Counted from the stretch's first letter, positions 16,935 to 26,522 are shown. The stretch: 64,000 nucleotides of DNA from JARRQJ01 sp963761035 (GCA_963761035.1 CAVXFH010000002.1:1426001-1490000), one strand, 5' to 3'. The notes: generated by a model not told the origin, from the letters alone. Translations and numbers: made by a program.

Positions 16935-18596
16935 ATGGAAAATCAACGTCTTATTCTCTTTGTTGCGCTGAGCGTTGTGATTCTGCTGTTATGGCAAGCT
17001 TGGCAGGGGGATTTTAGCAAGCGGCCCGGTACTTCGGCGCCCGCTACAGCAACGGCAAATATAGCCCCTGCCGTTGCTGATAAAGACGCGCCGGCTTCAC
17101 CCGCACAAGCAACAACGACAACAACGCCCGCAATAACCACCTCCGCCGTCCCAAACGAGAAGCGTCCCGTTCATGGGGAACGCGTCAAGGTGACCACGGA
17201 CACTTTGCAAGTGGTGATCGATACTTATGGAGGAGACCTGCGCCAGGTGGATCTGCCGGATTATCCCATGGCCAAAAACCACCCGGATGAGCCCTTTCGT
17301 TTATTGAATGACGATACCGCTAAAATTTTTGTGGCGCAATCGGGACTGCTGGCGGCAACCGCGGCGCCCGATCATCATGCGCTATATAAAGCGGCTCAGA
17401 ACGAATACAGATTGGCCGCGGGTACCGATGAAGTGAAGGTACCGTTAGTCTGGACAAACGATCAAGGGATCACCGTTATCAAAACCTATACCTTTCATCG
17501 CGGCAGCTATGTGATAAATGTCGATTATGAAGTGATGAACACCAGCTCCCAGGAATGGCGGGGCCGTCAGTATCGTCAATTTGAGCGAGCACGGGTCGGG
17601 CGCGAATCGCGGTTTGTTAATACCTTCACCGGCGGCGCCATCTCCAGTCAAGAGAACAAATACCACAAACTGTCTTTCGATGACATGGACAAGGAAGTCC
17701 TCGACAAAGAGATCAAAGGCGGCTGGGTAGCGATGATCGAGCACTACTTTGTAGCGGCCTGGGTCCCGGAACAGGACGAGACCAATCATCTATATAGCAA
17801 GGCGCTGGGCAACGGGCTCTATGTGCTTGGCTTAAGTTCGCCCGAGCAAACCATTCCCGCCGGCGGCAAAGGCAAATTCAAATCCCGCCTCTATGTGGGG
17901 CCGAAGTTGCAAGATCATTTGGCGGCGGTGGCGCCGAATCTGGAGCTTACCGTGGATTATGGTCTGCTGACCTTCATCGCCAAGCCGATATTCTGGTTGC
18001 TGAAGGCCATACACGGTGTGGTACTCAACTGGGGGTGGTCCATTATTTTGTTGACCGTGATCATTAAGCTGGCCTTTTACAAACTCTCCGAGGCCAGTTA
18101 TCGCTCCATGGCTAACATGCGGCGCATGCAACCCAAGATGGCTCAGATCCGTGAGCGTTACGGCGATGATCGCCAGCGTATGAGTCAGGCCATGATGGAA
18201 CTGTATAAGAAGGAAAAGATCAATCCGCTCGGCGGGTGCTTCCCGGTACTAATTCAGATCCCGGTCTTCATTTCTTTGTATTGGGTATTGCTGCAGAGCG
18301 TGGAACTGAGGCAGGCGCCGTTTGTCCTCTGGCTCAATGACCTCTCCGCCAAAGATCCCTATTATGTGCTGCCTCTCATTATGGGCATAAGCATGTTTGT
18401 TCAGCAGAAACTAAGCCCCGCACCGCCCGATCCCTTGCAGGCCAAAATTATGATGGCATTGCCGGTAGTATTTACGGCATTCTTCGCCTTCTTTCCCTCG
18501 GGCCTGGTGTTGTACTGGGTAACCAATAACATCCTCTCCATTTCGCAACAATGGTACATTACACGCCGACTCGAGAAGATGACCGCTAAGGGCTAA
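16935..18596 (+). CDS. yidC: Membrane protein insertase YidC
   Basis: The 553-residue protein has an N-terminal anchor (RLILFVALSVVILLLWQAW), an Ala/Thr-rich linker, the large periplasmic P1 domain, and the C-terminal five-segment insertase core with YRSMANMRRMQPKMAQIRERYGDD and the hydrophilic-groove Arg region. It inserts and folds membrane proteins, including ATP synthase subunit c, whose gene lies 18 kb downstream. ATG 16935 follows yidD by two bases. The length is that of gram-negative YidC. Confidence 0.97.
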   Translation: MENQRLILFVALSVVILLLWQAWQGDFSKRPGTSAPATATANIAPAVADKDAPASPAQATTTTTPAITTSAVPNEKRPVHGERVKVTTDTLQVVIDTYGGDLRQVDLPDYPMAKNHPDEPFRLLNDDTAKIFVAQSGLLAATAAPDHHALYKAAQNEYRLAAGTDEVKVPLVWTNDQGITVIKTYTFHRGSYVINVDYEVMNTSSQEWRGRQYRQFERARVGRESRFVNTFTGGAISSQENKYHKLSFDDMDKEVLDKEIKGGWVAMIEHYFVAAWVPEQDETNHLYSKALGNGLYVLGLSSPEQTIPAGGKGKFKSRLYVGPKLQDHLAAVAPNLELTVDYGLLTFIAKPIFWLLKAIHGVVLNWGWSIILLTVIIKLAFYKLSEASYRSMANMRRMQPKMAQIRERYGDDRQRMSQAMMELYKKEKINPLGGCFPVLIQIPVFISLYWVLLQSVELRQAPFVLWLNDLSAKDPYYVLPLIMGISMFVQQKLSPAPPDPLQAKIMMALPVVFTAFFAFFPSGLVLYWVTNNILSISQQWYITRRLEKMTAKG

Positions 18597-18637
18597 GAAG
18601 AGTTTACTGCCCGTTATACGGCGGCTTGGTATCAACC

Positions 18638-19990
18638 ATGTTTGATGCGCGCGACACCATTGCTGCTGTGGCTACCCCCGCCGGCCGCGGAGGAGTGGGC
18701 ATCGTGCGCGTATCGGGTCCTGCAGTGCGGGATATTGCCGCGCAAATCCTGAAGCGGTTGCCCGCGCCGCGAGTAGCGGAGTACCTGTCGTTCCGCGACG
18801 AAAAGGGGGCGGCGCTGGACCAGGGCATTGCCTTGTTTTTTTCAGGCCCACATTCCTTTACCGGCGAAGACGTATTAGAGCTGCAAGGCCACGGCGGGCC
18901 GGTAGTCTTGGACATGGTGTTGTCGCGGGTTTGCGGCTTGGGCGCGCGGCCGGCGCGGCCGGGAGAATTCAGCGAGCGCGCCTTCCTCAACGGTAAACTC
19001 GATCTAGTACAAGCGGAGGCCATTGCCGATCTTATCGATAGCGCCTCACAAGAAGCGGCGCGCAGCGCAATGCGCTCCTTGGAGGGCGTGTTTTCCGAAC
19101 GAGTCCATAACCTAGTGGAACGCCTCATTCGATTGCGCATTTACGTAGAGTCCGCCATCGATTTTCCCGAGGAAGAAATTGATTTCCTCTCCGATGGCCG
19201 CATTTCCGCCGAATTGAATGAGTTGACGAGCGAACTTGATCAAGTCATGGGTACCGCGCAACAGGGTCGCTTGTTGCGGGAAGGCATGACGGTAGTCATC
19301 GCCGGTCGGCCTAACGCCGGCAAGTCCAGCTTGTTGAACGCACTCACCAGGAGCGAAAGCGCGATTGTCACCGAGATTCCCGGCACTACCCGCGACATAT
19401 TGCGCGAGCACATTCACCTCGATGGCCTGCCCCTGCACATCCTCGATACCGCTGGCTTGCACGACAGCACTGATCCGGTGGAGAGCCAAGGTATCCTGCG
19501 TGCCTGGTCGGAGATCGCCAAGGCCGATCGAGTTCTATTGGTGGTAGATGATCAAGTCGGTCTGTGTGATGGCGCGCGCGGGATCCTGGCTCGATTCCCG
19601 ACGGAACTGCCGGTGACGGTGGTGCACAACAAGATCGATCTTAGCAACCGTTATCCCGAGGCGTGGCGTGACGAGTTTGGCGATCATATTGCTATTTCAG
19701 CCAAATGCGGCACGGGACTTTATGAGCTGCGGCGTCATCTCATCGAGGTAATGGGTTATTCTTCCGCCGGCGAAGGTGGATTCATGGCGCGTCGTCGCCA
19801 TATCGAAGCCTTGCTTGCCGCATCCCAGATTCTGCAACATGGCCAGACCGCGCTTACGCAGCACCGGGCGGGCGAGCTGTTGGCGGAAGACCTGCGCCAA
19901 GCGCAACACAAGTTAGGGGAAATCACCGGCGAATTTAGTACCGAAGCGTTGTTGGGCAGAATATTCAGTAGCTTTTGTATCGGAAAATAA
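18638..19990 (+). CDS. mnmE: tRNA uridine-5-carboxymethylaminomethyl GTPase MnmE
   Basis: The 450-residue protein has an N-terminal folate-binding domain (DTIAAVATPAGRGGVGIVR), a helical domain, the inserted G domain (GRPNAGKSSLLNAL; G2 TTRD; DTAG; NKID) and the C-terminal CIGK motif, the catalytic Cys of the family. With MnmG (gene at 26523) it modifies the wobble uridine of some tRNAs. ATG 18638 is preferred to an upstream TTG. Confidence 0.96.
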   Translation: MFDARDTIAAVATPAGRGGVGIVRVSGPAVRDIAAQILKRLPAPRVAEYLSFRDEKGAALDQGIALFFSGPHSFTGEDVLELQGHGGPVVLDMVLSRVCGLGARPARPGEFSERAFLNGKLDLVQAEAIADLIDSASQEAARSAMRSLEGVFSERVHNLVERLIRLRIYVESAIDFPEEEIDFLSDGRISAELNELTSELDQVMGTAQQGRLLREGMTVVIAGRPNAGKSSLLNALTRSESAIVTEIPGTTRDILREHIHLDGLPLHILDTAGLHDSTDPVESQGILRAWSEIAKADRVLLVVDDQVGLCDGARGILARFPTELPVTVVHNKIDLSNRYPEAWRDEFGDHIAISAKCGTGLYELRRHLIEVMGYSSAGEGGFMARRRHIEALLAASQILQHGQTALTQHRAGELLAEDLRQAQHKLGEITGEFSTEALLGRIFSSFCIGK

Positions 19991-20155
19991 TTTTCCTCTA
20001 AATATTTACGACACTACCAGCCATTCCCATCTGCGACGTGTTGACATAGCAACCATTCTTTACAGTAATGAAAAGTCGCTTTGCAATACTGTTGTATTGC
20101 TGATGCTTCATTCGCGTGACAATCAGGTCGGATCCCAGGCAGTGAATGAGGTAGG

Positions 20156-20991
20156 CTATATGTTAAGGGTCGCGCGAAGCAGTTGGACGGCTGATTCCAA
20201 GCGGGATGTTGTGAACAGTTCAAATGCCGGTAAGTCTCTACATATTGCAACGGCACCGGTAAGACCACTGTCCTTATGCGCCAACTGGTTCAAGCCGTTG
20301 GTGTAAAGACGTGCCGCCGCTTCGGCCTGACTTATGGGAGAAATCGAGGGTTCGCTGCGTTCGGGAGAGTAGTTGATGAAGAAAATGGCCTTTAGCGGGA
20401 TAGGATCGAAACGCACCACTGAAGGCAGGATGCTGTCGGGACGTGAATTGTTCGCGTCGTATATAGAGTACCTGCGGGGAGAGCATAAGGCGCCGGTGGA
20501 AGGGCTTTTAGACAGAGGGCATGCGGATAAGGAATGATCGTCTTTTCTTGGAGATCAATCGGCGCCAATTCATCGCTCAGGTAATCGAAGCCGTAATGCA
20601 GTGCGGCCCACGTCGTAGTGGATTTGCCGCTGCCCGAGGCTGCCACGAATAGACACCCTGCATCCGCAAGCGCCAAGGCCGCACCGTGAATAAAATAGAG
20701 GTCCTGGCGAACGGCTTGCAAGGCAAGGGTGAGATCTTTTTCAAAATTATAGAGAAACTGGCTGTCGCTGTCGGCGATGAGGGTCGCGCCCTCGGGTGTC
20801 TTGAGAAAGTAGCCGCCGTCAGCCTGTTGTCCGGCGGCATAGTTCAGTGTTGCGGAACGCCCCTGGGTGACGAGGGACCCGTAACCTCTTAACAGCCAGT
20901 CACGGATATCGGGATCGCTGCAGGATACGGCGACGTCGACGCCGAATACAGTTAAACAAATACGCAACGGGCCTGTACCGGGCGTAATCAC
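20156..20991 (-). pseudogene. HprK-related kinase of a PqqD/peptide cassette, frameshifted
   Basis: The first part (GTG 20991 to a stop at 20392) encodes 199 residues with a P-loop ASGSGKST at residues 118-125 and the Asp-bearing FDYLSDELAPID block near 136, as in HprK-type kinases. After HVPTAS this frame diverges into CLQWCVSILSR. A different frame then continues LPSVVRFDPIPLKAIFFINYSPE and runs to a stop at 20156, giving the usual C-terminal half. A one-base loss around 20425 would explain this. Proteins of this kind accompany PqqD-like proteins and nucleotidyltransferases, and relatives phosphorylate lasso peptides. It may be a true pseudogene or an assembly error. Confidence 0.7.
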
Positions 20992-21091
20992 GGTTTTGCC
21001 CTAAGCAACCATCATATTAGATGGCATGCCCTGAGCGCGCCCGTCTCCATTGCCCGTCAAACATATGCCTACAATTTTGTTTGGCTAGCTA

Positions 21092-21307
21092 TCACCACCT
21101 GCTCTTATAGTCTTTTTTGAAGTCGTACTTCTTGTAATCATCTTTTTTGAAGTCGTAAGTCTTAGTGTCACAATTCGACCCATTGCGTGTATATCCGGCA
21201 TTGGCGGGAAGACTCATCACTAATGGCGCGATATAGGCGATCTTAACCGCAGTGGTGATAAATTTACGTTTAGAAGAGTCGTGATTTTCTGGGCCTTGCG
21301 GATTCAT
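21092..21307 (-). CDS. Small exported peptide with tandem repeat tail, candidate substrate/precursor
   Basis: The ATG at 21307 has AAAGGGGA about seven bases upstream. The 71-residue product has a KR-type Tat-like or Sec signal (SSKRKFITT, hydrophobic to residue 36, PANA/G cleavage-like site at 37/38). The tail is a 10-residue repeat: YDFKKDDYKK then YDFKKDYKSR, ending in Trp. The motif YIAP (25-28) inside the hydrophobic stretch recalls the YxxP motif that PqqD-like RRE proteins bind in lasso leaders. It lies between the PqqD-like and kinase genes on the same strand, so I infer it is their substrate. It is not a canonical lasso precursor. Confidence 0.7.
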   Translation of the reverse strand: MNPQGPENHDSSKRKFITTAVKIAYIAPLVMSLPANAGYTRNGSNCDTKTYDFKKDDYKKYDFKKDYKSRW

Positions 21308-21364
21308 GCTTTTTCCCCTTTGTAAGTACAAAATTAATTATTGATGTAGAATGTCATTACCTTT

Positions 21365-21622
21365 TCAATCAGCGCGGTGTAAAAGCTCTAGCTGGCTTAA
21401 TTTACCAATTAAACAATTTATATCATAAAGTGCCGTATCGCTGTCTATAGAGAAGCTTTCCGCAAATTGTCTCGCGAGGCTTTCCGTTGTTTCGAAGCTA
21501 TTTATCCTTTCCAGGATCCAAGCGGCCGTTGTATTAAACTGATGTATTTGATCGGTTTTTATATCAAGGACTAAGGCTTCCTCCCCGACCTTTTGCAATA
21601 CAAGATCTGATCGCAATTCCAT
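21365..21622 (-). CDS. PqqD-like peptide chaperone (RRE-type)
   Basis: The 85-residue protein matches the PqqD fold: an N-terminal beta region (VLDIKTDQIHQFNTTAAWILERI) and a helical C-terminus with DINCLIGKLSQLELL. PqqD-like proteins bind leader peptides and present them to modifying enzymes. Downstream on the same strand come the repeat peptide and the HprK-like kinase. The associated-family name is HPr-rel-A system PqqD family. It has no catalytic residues. Confidence 0.8.
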   Translation of the reverse strand: MELRSDLVLQKVGEEALVLDIKTDQIHQFNTTAAWILERINSFETTESLARQFAESFSIDSDTALYDINCLIGKLSQLELLHRAD

Positions 21623-21845
21623 ACCTAACCCCGCTACACTACCCGCACAACGATAAATCTTGTTGTTTATGCAAGACTCAATTAAGAGCTAGCAATAAAA
21701 ATGCCACTGGCGGATTAAAATTTAATATTAATAATTTACAATTAGTTACGATGGATCGGTGGGTGTGAAGGTTTAATTCAGTTCCATTTGTGTAAAATCC
21801 GCTGACACCCCGCCCGATTTTTTGCCTGCGCTGTATTGATAATGA

Positions 21846-23018
21846 ATGGCACCATTGGGCATGTCTCTCGTCAGAGCCCCAAGTGACGATGTAGTGATCA
21901 TGCCGTTCAATCGCGAACAACAATTGCTGTTATGGTGCCTCGGCAACGGTAGTCTATTACCATCTTTTCCGGTGGATGATCTGGACTGGCAAGTCTTTTT
22001 AGACTTGGCCGAAACACACCATGTCATTCCGCTAGTTTCCAACATGCTCCGCGGTTTTCCAAAGGGGAATGTTCCTACCGAGGTATCAAGCGCCCTGCAA
22101 GCATGGCACCTCGAAAGCACGCGCCATAATTTGGCGCTGCTGATGGAGTTATCAAGACTATTAGATTTTTTAAAGGCGGGGGATATCATCGCGATTCCGT
22201 TCAAAGGACCGATCACCGCGATGATGGCATATGGGGACTTGTCGCTGCGGACGTGCGGCGACCTGGATATTCTGGTCACCCGGAGCGATTATCCAGAGGC
22301 CGTATCGATTCTGCAATCCTGTGGATATGCCGTGACCAAACGATATGAATCCGCCATGCAGTCGACACTGGAGCACGGAGAAAGCGAAATCAACGTCGAT
22401 CTGCATTGGGGTATCCCACCCAGGGAGCTCGATCTTAATATTGGTCTCCTGCGTAAAAATCTGGAGGATTTCAATTTGGCCGGCAAAAACGTTCCGACCT
22501 TCTCTGTCTGCGATATGTTTTTGATCCACTGTATCAATGCCACCAAGGAATATTGGAGACCGACCTTGCAGCAATTCTACGATATTAAAATGTTCATCGA
22601 GCACACCGAGCTAAAATGGGATGCGTTGTTCAAGCGGGCCAGTGCCATCGGCTGTGAACGAATGGTGATGGCATCACTCCTTACGGCGCACAATTTATTG
22701 ACCCTGCCGCTGCCGAAGTCCATGCTTTACAATTTAAATAGATATTCTTATGCCGGCAGGGTAGCTCAGGAACTGGAGAATCACCTGTTCATGAGGGGGG
22801 TCGTATCATCAAGCCGACATAAGACTACCTATTTTATCGCGTTAACTGACAGCCCGTTCCAACGGGTTCATCGGGCGTTGGAATGGGTTAGGCTGATATT
22901 GACTCCGACCTCATCCGACCGGGAATATTGTTATCTGCCCCGATCCTTGTCATTTCTCTATTACATTATCCGGCCGATTCGACTGCTGCTAAAGAACCTG
23001 CGCTCTAGAGAAATGTAG
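21846..23018 (+). CDS. Nucleotidyltransferase-fold protein (NTP_transf_5-like)
   Basis: The block PFKGPITAMMAYGDLSLRTCGDLDILV (residues 118-144) holds the helical G and paired Asp (D139, D141) of the NTP_transf_5 family. The gene is divergent from the PqqD-like gene with a 223-base gap that should hold both promoters. In paeninodin-type lasso loci a kinase and a nucleotidyltransferase are found together, so I infer it acts in the same cassette, perhaps on the peptide. The reaction is unknown. Start codons at 21846, 21861 and 21900 are all possible; 21846 gives 390 residues. Confidence 0.78.
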   Translation: MAPLGMSLVRAPSDDVVIMPFNREQQLLLWCLGNGSLLPSFPVDDLDWQVFLDLAETHHVIPLVSNMLRGFPKGNVPTEVSSALQAWHLESTRHNLALLMELSRLLDFLKAGDIIAIPFKGPITAMMAYGDLSLRTCGDLDILVTRSDYPEAVSILQSCGYAVTKRYESAMQSTLEHGESEINVDLHWGIPPRELDLNIGLLRKNLEDFNLAGKNVPTFSVCDMFLIHCINATKEYWRPTLQQFYDIKMFIEHTELKWDALFKRASAIGCERMVMASLLTAHNLLTLPLPKSMLYNLNRYSYAGRVAQELENHLFMRGVVSSSRHKTTYFIALTDSPFQRVHRALEWVRLILTPTSSDREYCYLPRSLSFLYYIIRPIRLLLKNLRSREM

Positions 23019-23400
23019 AGGATACCGGTCCGCGATCATAAGGCGGATCGGATGCAAGAGCCTGGCTTTATTCCGGGCGCTTGAGATTGATATAGTCGAT
23101 GTTCATTTGGCAGGACAAGCGATTGAGAGGATTTTCCAAGTTGATATAACTGTCATCGATTAGAACGCTTCCTTTGGATCGCTGAAGCGGTTTTCAATTG
23201 CTCCTGTGAGATCATCTTGTGTTTACAAAATCACCAAGAGTGATTTTTTGTTTCATTAGTAATATACCCGGATTCTTCCCAAGGCTGTCGTTCTCCGTAG
23301 ACCCGTGGTTGGGCGAGCGATTTCCGCTCGGCATTTCCAATGCATCTGTTGGCCAAATGGATGAAGCCTGATCGCGGTTGCTACGGCCTGAATCGCAATT
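23019..23400. other. Gene-poor gap between convergent genes
   Basis: It holds the terminator at 23227-23249. A short minus-strand frame (about 23200 to 23068) encodes two similar pieces, DSYINLENP and IDYINLKRPE, with no convincing start or ribosome site. No other structure is seen. Confidence 0.4.
23227..23249 (+). terminator. Rho-independent terminator after the nucleotidyltransferase gene
   Basis: AAAATCAC (23227-23234) pairs with GTGATTTT (23240-23247) around CAAGA, followed by further T. It reads with the plus-strand gene. It may also act on the minus strand against gene 23401-26106. Confidence 0.7.
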
Positions 23401-26106
23401 TCAGGCCAGCGCGAACGGCTGCTGCAAGAACCGGGGGAGTTCACTGGCGAGGAAGGGCTTGCTGAGCAGAAATCCCTGAGCGGTGTGGCAACCGTTGTCG
23501 CGGAGAAATTGCAATTGTTCGAGAGTTTCTACCCCTTCGGCGATGGTATCGACCTTTAATGACTGAGCCATGGCGATGATAGCCTTAATGATGGTCTCGT
23601 CGCCGGGATTATGTATGACATCGTGGATGAATGAGCGATCGATCTTGAGGGTGTCCACCGGAAAACGCTGAAGATAGCTGAGCGAGGAATAACCGGTGCC
23701 AAAATCATCGATGGCAATGCGTACTCCTAGGGACTGAAAGGCCTTCAAGTTACCAGTGGATGCCTGGTCGTTCTGCATCAATACGCTTTCGGTAATCTCC
23801 AGTTCCAATTGCGGCGGCGCAAGTTTGGTTTCGGCCAGGATGGTTTCCACGCTATTGTGGAGATGGGGGTCGTTAAATTGCCGGCCGGATAGGTTGACTG
23901 AAAGACGCAACGGCGAGTCGTTCAGCTGCTGCCACTGGCTGGCCTCTTCGCAGGCCGAGCGCAACACCCACTCGCCCACAGGAATGATGAGGCCGGTGTC
24001 TTCCAGGAGCGGGATAAACTCCAGGGGGCTAATTAGCCCGTGTTCCGGATGTTGCCAGCGTAGGAGTGCTTCCAAGCCCATGACTTTTCCCGAGGCCAGG
24101 CTTACCTGGGGTTGATAACAGAGATGAAACTCCTGACGCTCCAGCGCGCGGTATAAACTTGTTTCCAGGCTGAGCTGTTTCAGGGCCTTATCGCTCAAGT
24201 CCGCGGAATAAAACTGATAGGAATGGCGGCCCTGCCCCTTGGCGCGATACAGGGCGGCATCGGCATTCTTCAGCAAGGTGTTGGCATCGGTACCGTCCTC
24301 CGGCGCCATGGCGATACCGATACTGATGGTTATATATAACTCGTGGTCGTTGATCTGCAGCGGTTGCGCGAGGGTTTCCAGGATCTGGCTGATCCTGCTT
24401 ATCACATCGGTCGGCGATGTAACATGTTCCATTAGCACGGCGAATTCATCGCCATTGAGGCGCGCCACCGTATTTCCCTTGCCTAAACAGTCCTTCAACA
24501 GCCGAGCAATGGTCAGCAACATTTTATCGCCGACGTCATGGCCGAGGCTGTCGTTGATAATCTTAAAGCGGTTGATGTCGAGGCAAATTACCGCCAGACG
24601 GCTGACAGATTTGTTGTCTTGGGATAGGGCGCGACTAAGCCATTCCAAGAATAAGGCGCGATTGGGTAGTTCCGTCAGGACATCGTGATAGGCAAGATAA
24701 TGCAGACGTTCCTGGGTCTGCATGCGCTCAGTGATGTCCTTACCCGTGGCAATATAGTGGGTAATCTGGTCGCGCGCATCCTTAAGCGGCGTAATGGTCT
24801 TTTCCTCGTAATAGAGTTCGCCGCTCTTTTTACGGTTGATAAAAACGTCGCTGGAAGACTGCCCGCGCTGCAGGGTATTCCACAACTGTCGGTAAAATTG
24901 TGCATCATGTCGCCCCGATTTGACGATGTTGGTACCGTGTCCCAACGCCTCGCCGGCGCTGAAACCCGTCATTAGCTCAAAGGCCGGATTGATATATTCA
25001 ATGACGCCTTTGTTGTCGGTAATGGTGATCGCGTCGGCGGTCTGCTCCAATGCCCGTGACAGTTTGTACATCTTCTCCTCGGCGCGTTGATGCGACATCT
25101 CCGCGGAAATGCGGGTGGCGCATATCTGCAACACCGCCTCGGCGGGTTGTCGCTCCGGGAGGGGTTTGCGGTCCGCCGCCGCAACAAGACCAAGAATCTT
25201 GCCGGATATGTCGCGGAGGGGCACGCCGATATAACTCATCCATCCGTATTCCAACGCCAGCGTACCCCTGGGAAAATTTCTCTGAAGTTCCCTGGGATAA
25301 AATAGAGTTCCTTTATTTAGGACATTTTCACAAGGAGAGGCGAGCAGCGAATAGCGACGACCTTCCTGCATAATGCCGCGATCGCAGAAGGCGATCAGGT
25401 CTGCCATGCCGGGCTCGTCATCGGCAATGATGCTTATGAAGGCGGCATCGACGTTCAAGGCATTGCTGAGCTGCTGCACCAAGGAATGAAAATATTCCTC
25501 GCCAATACTAGCCGTTACGGTGGTGGCGATATCCTGCAAAACATTTTCGATACGTTCACGCGCGGCGGTTTCCAATTTCAACTTCTGCGCCGCTTGCTCT
25601 AGCCGCGGTTCATTGCGATGTAGCTGCAAAAGGGTTCCGAAACTGGAAAGCAGCGGCTGGAGAAAAACCGCAAATTTTTTATCGTAGCCGTCGCCTCGAT
25701 TGGCAATGCCCAAGGCTCCCACCAGGGTTTCGCCGCAGTAGACGGGCAAGCCCAAGAAGGTTTCAGGGAAGCTACTAATGCCGCCGCGGCGCTTTTCCGC
25801 GGGTTTTCCGGAAATGAAGATGCGACCGTCGTCGATCACTCGCGTGAAGAGCCTGTCGAGTACATCCGGTGTGACATTTTCCGGGTAGATGACCGCGCGG
25901 ATCTTGAAATAGGGATCGCCCTGCGCGTCGAACAAGACTTCGACGCCCGCGCCGTAAGGGCTGCCGGTGAGGTTTAGGAGCATATCGAGTGCCGCGGCGA
26001 ACAGCTCTTGTGTATCGCAAGACCGCTTGTATTCGTTGTGGAGTTGGCGGATACAGCGCAAAAGCCGTTGCGGAGTAGGCAAAAGGGCATTTTTACGGTG
26101 TTGCAT
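23401..26106 (-). CDS. GAF-GAF-PAS-GGDEF-EAL cyclic-di-GMP signalling protein
   Basis: The 901-residue cytoplasmic protein has two GAF-like sensor domains (about residues 35-165 and 185-345), a PAS domain with PAC tail (about 350-465), a GGDEF domain (470-630) and an EAL domain (645-895). The GGDEF motif reads NGDEF (551-555), with Asn for the first Gly, so cyclase activity is uncertain. The EAL motif (EALLRW, 679-684) and the downstream DDFGTGYSSLSYL loop are intact, favouring phosphodiesterase activity. No transmembrane segment is seen. It is a single-gene unit. The ligand of the GAF/PAS domains is unknown. Confidence 0.9.
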   Translation of the reverse strand: MQHRKNALLPTPQRLLRCIRQLHNEYKRSCDTQELFAAALDMLLNLTGSPYGAGVEVLFDAQGDPYFKIRAVIYPENVTPDVLDRLFTRVIDDGRIFISGKPAEKRRGGISSFPETFLGLPVYCGETLVGALGIANRGDGYDKKFAVFLQPLLSSFGTLLQLHRNEPRLEQAAQKLKLETAARERIENVLQDIATTVTASIGEEYFHSLVQQLSNALNVDAAFISIIADDEPGMADLIAFCDRGIMQEGRRYSLLASPCENVLNKGTLFYPRELQRNFPRGTLALEYGWMSYIGVPLRDISGKILGLVAAADRKPLPERQPAEAVLQICATRISAEMSHQRAEEKMYKLSRALEQTADAITITDNKGVIEYINPAFELMTGFSAGEALGHGTNIVKSGRHDAQFYRQLWNTLQRGQSSSDVFINRKKSGELYYEEKTITPLKDARDQITHYIATGKDITERMQTQERLHYLAYHDVLTELPNRALFLEWLSRALSQDNKSVSRLAVICLDINRFKIINDSLGHDVGDKMLLTIARLLKDCLGKGNTVARLNGDEFAVLMEHVTSPTDVISRISQILETLAQPLQINDHELYITISIGIAMAPEDGTDANTLLKNADAALYRAKGQGRHSYQFYSADLSDKALKQLSLETSLYRALERQEFHLCYQPQVSLASGKVMGLEALLRWQHPEHGLISPLEFIPLLEDTGLIIPVGEWVLRSACEEASQWQQLNDSPLRLSVNLSGRQFNDPHLHNSVETILAETKLAPPQLELEITESVLMQNDQASTGNLKAFQSLGVRIAIDDFGTGYSSLSYLQRFPVDTLKIDRSFIHDVIHNPGDETIIKAIIAMAQSLKVDTIAEGVETLEQLQFLRDNGCHTAQGFLLSKPFLASELPRFLQQPFALA

Positions 26107-26522
26107 AGTCTAGACCCGGTAAGGATCCCCCTTTAGGTATTAACAGGAAAGACACATTAGAAGGGGCCATATGGGTTGAGGCGCTGACTTTCATGGCATT
26201 AGACATCATTGTACCGAGCCGCGCAAGGAGCCGCGCGTCGAAGTCTGTTTGTGCGTTGCGACGGAAATTCCATGAGGTAAAACGCTATCGATGGGCTAAG
26301 AACGATATGCTCGGTGGGTATAGCGCCACAGCGGCTGGCAAAATTTATCGAATTCGCTTCGAGCAAAAAGCGATAACCGTGCCCTGAGGGTACGCACCGG
26401 ATCGGGGTGGAAAGACTCTTTCGGTTAGACCATATGTCTATAGATGGTCAAGTCCATCAGGCAAGGGTTAAAATAGACCGCCCTCGATAGGGGAGGGTTA
26501 GTTATCTACCAAGGTCAGTACA
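26107..26522. other. Intergenic region upstream of mnmG
   Basis: A 64-codon frame at 26193-26387 has no ribosome site or recognisable product and is not called. An inverted repeat GACCAT/ATGGTC (26428-26449) lies about 75 bases before mnmG and could be an operator or leader hairpin. TTAAAATAG near 26467 could be a -10. Confidence 0.35.

Noticed and set aside
20014..20268. 84-codon minus-strand frame near mnmE
   Set aside because: Lies over the kinase C-terminal frame in another phase with no ribosome site.
21092..21307. Repeat peptide as a canonical lasso precursor
   Set aside because: No Thr at the penultimate leader position, and no ring Asp/Glu at positions 7-9 after the proposed Gly.
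23068..23200. Minus-strand frame with two YINL-containing pieces
   Set aside because: No start codon or ribosome site with support; too short to separate from chance.
26193..26387. 64-codon frame before mnmG
   Set aside because: No ribosome site, no recognisable product, arginine-rich chance composition.
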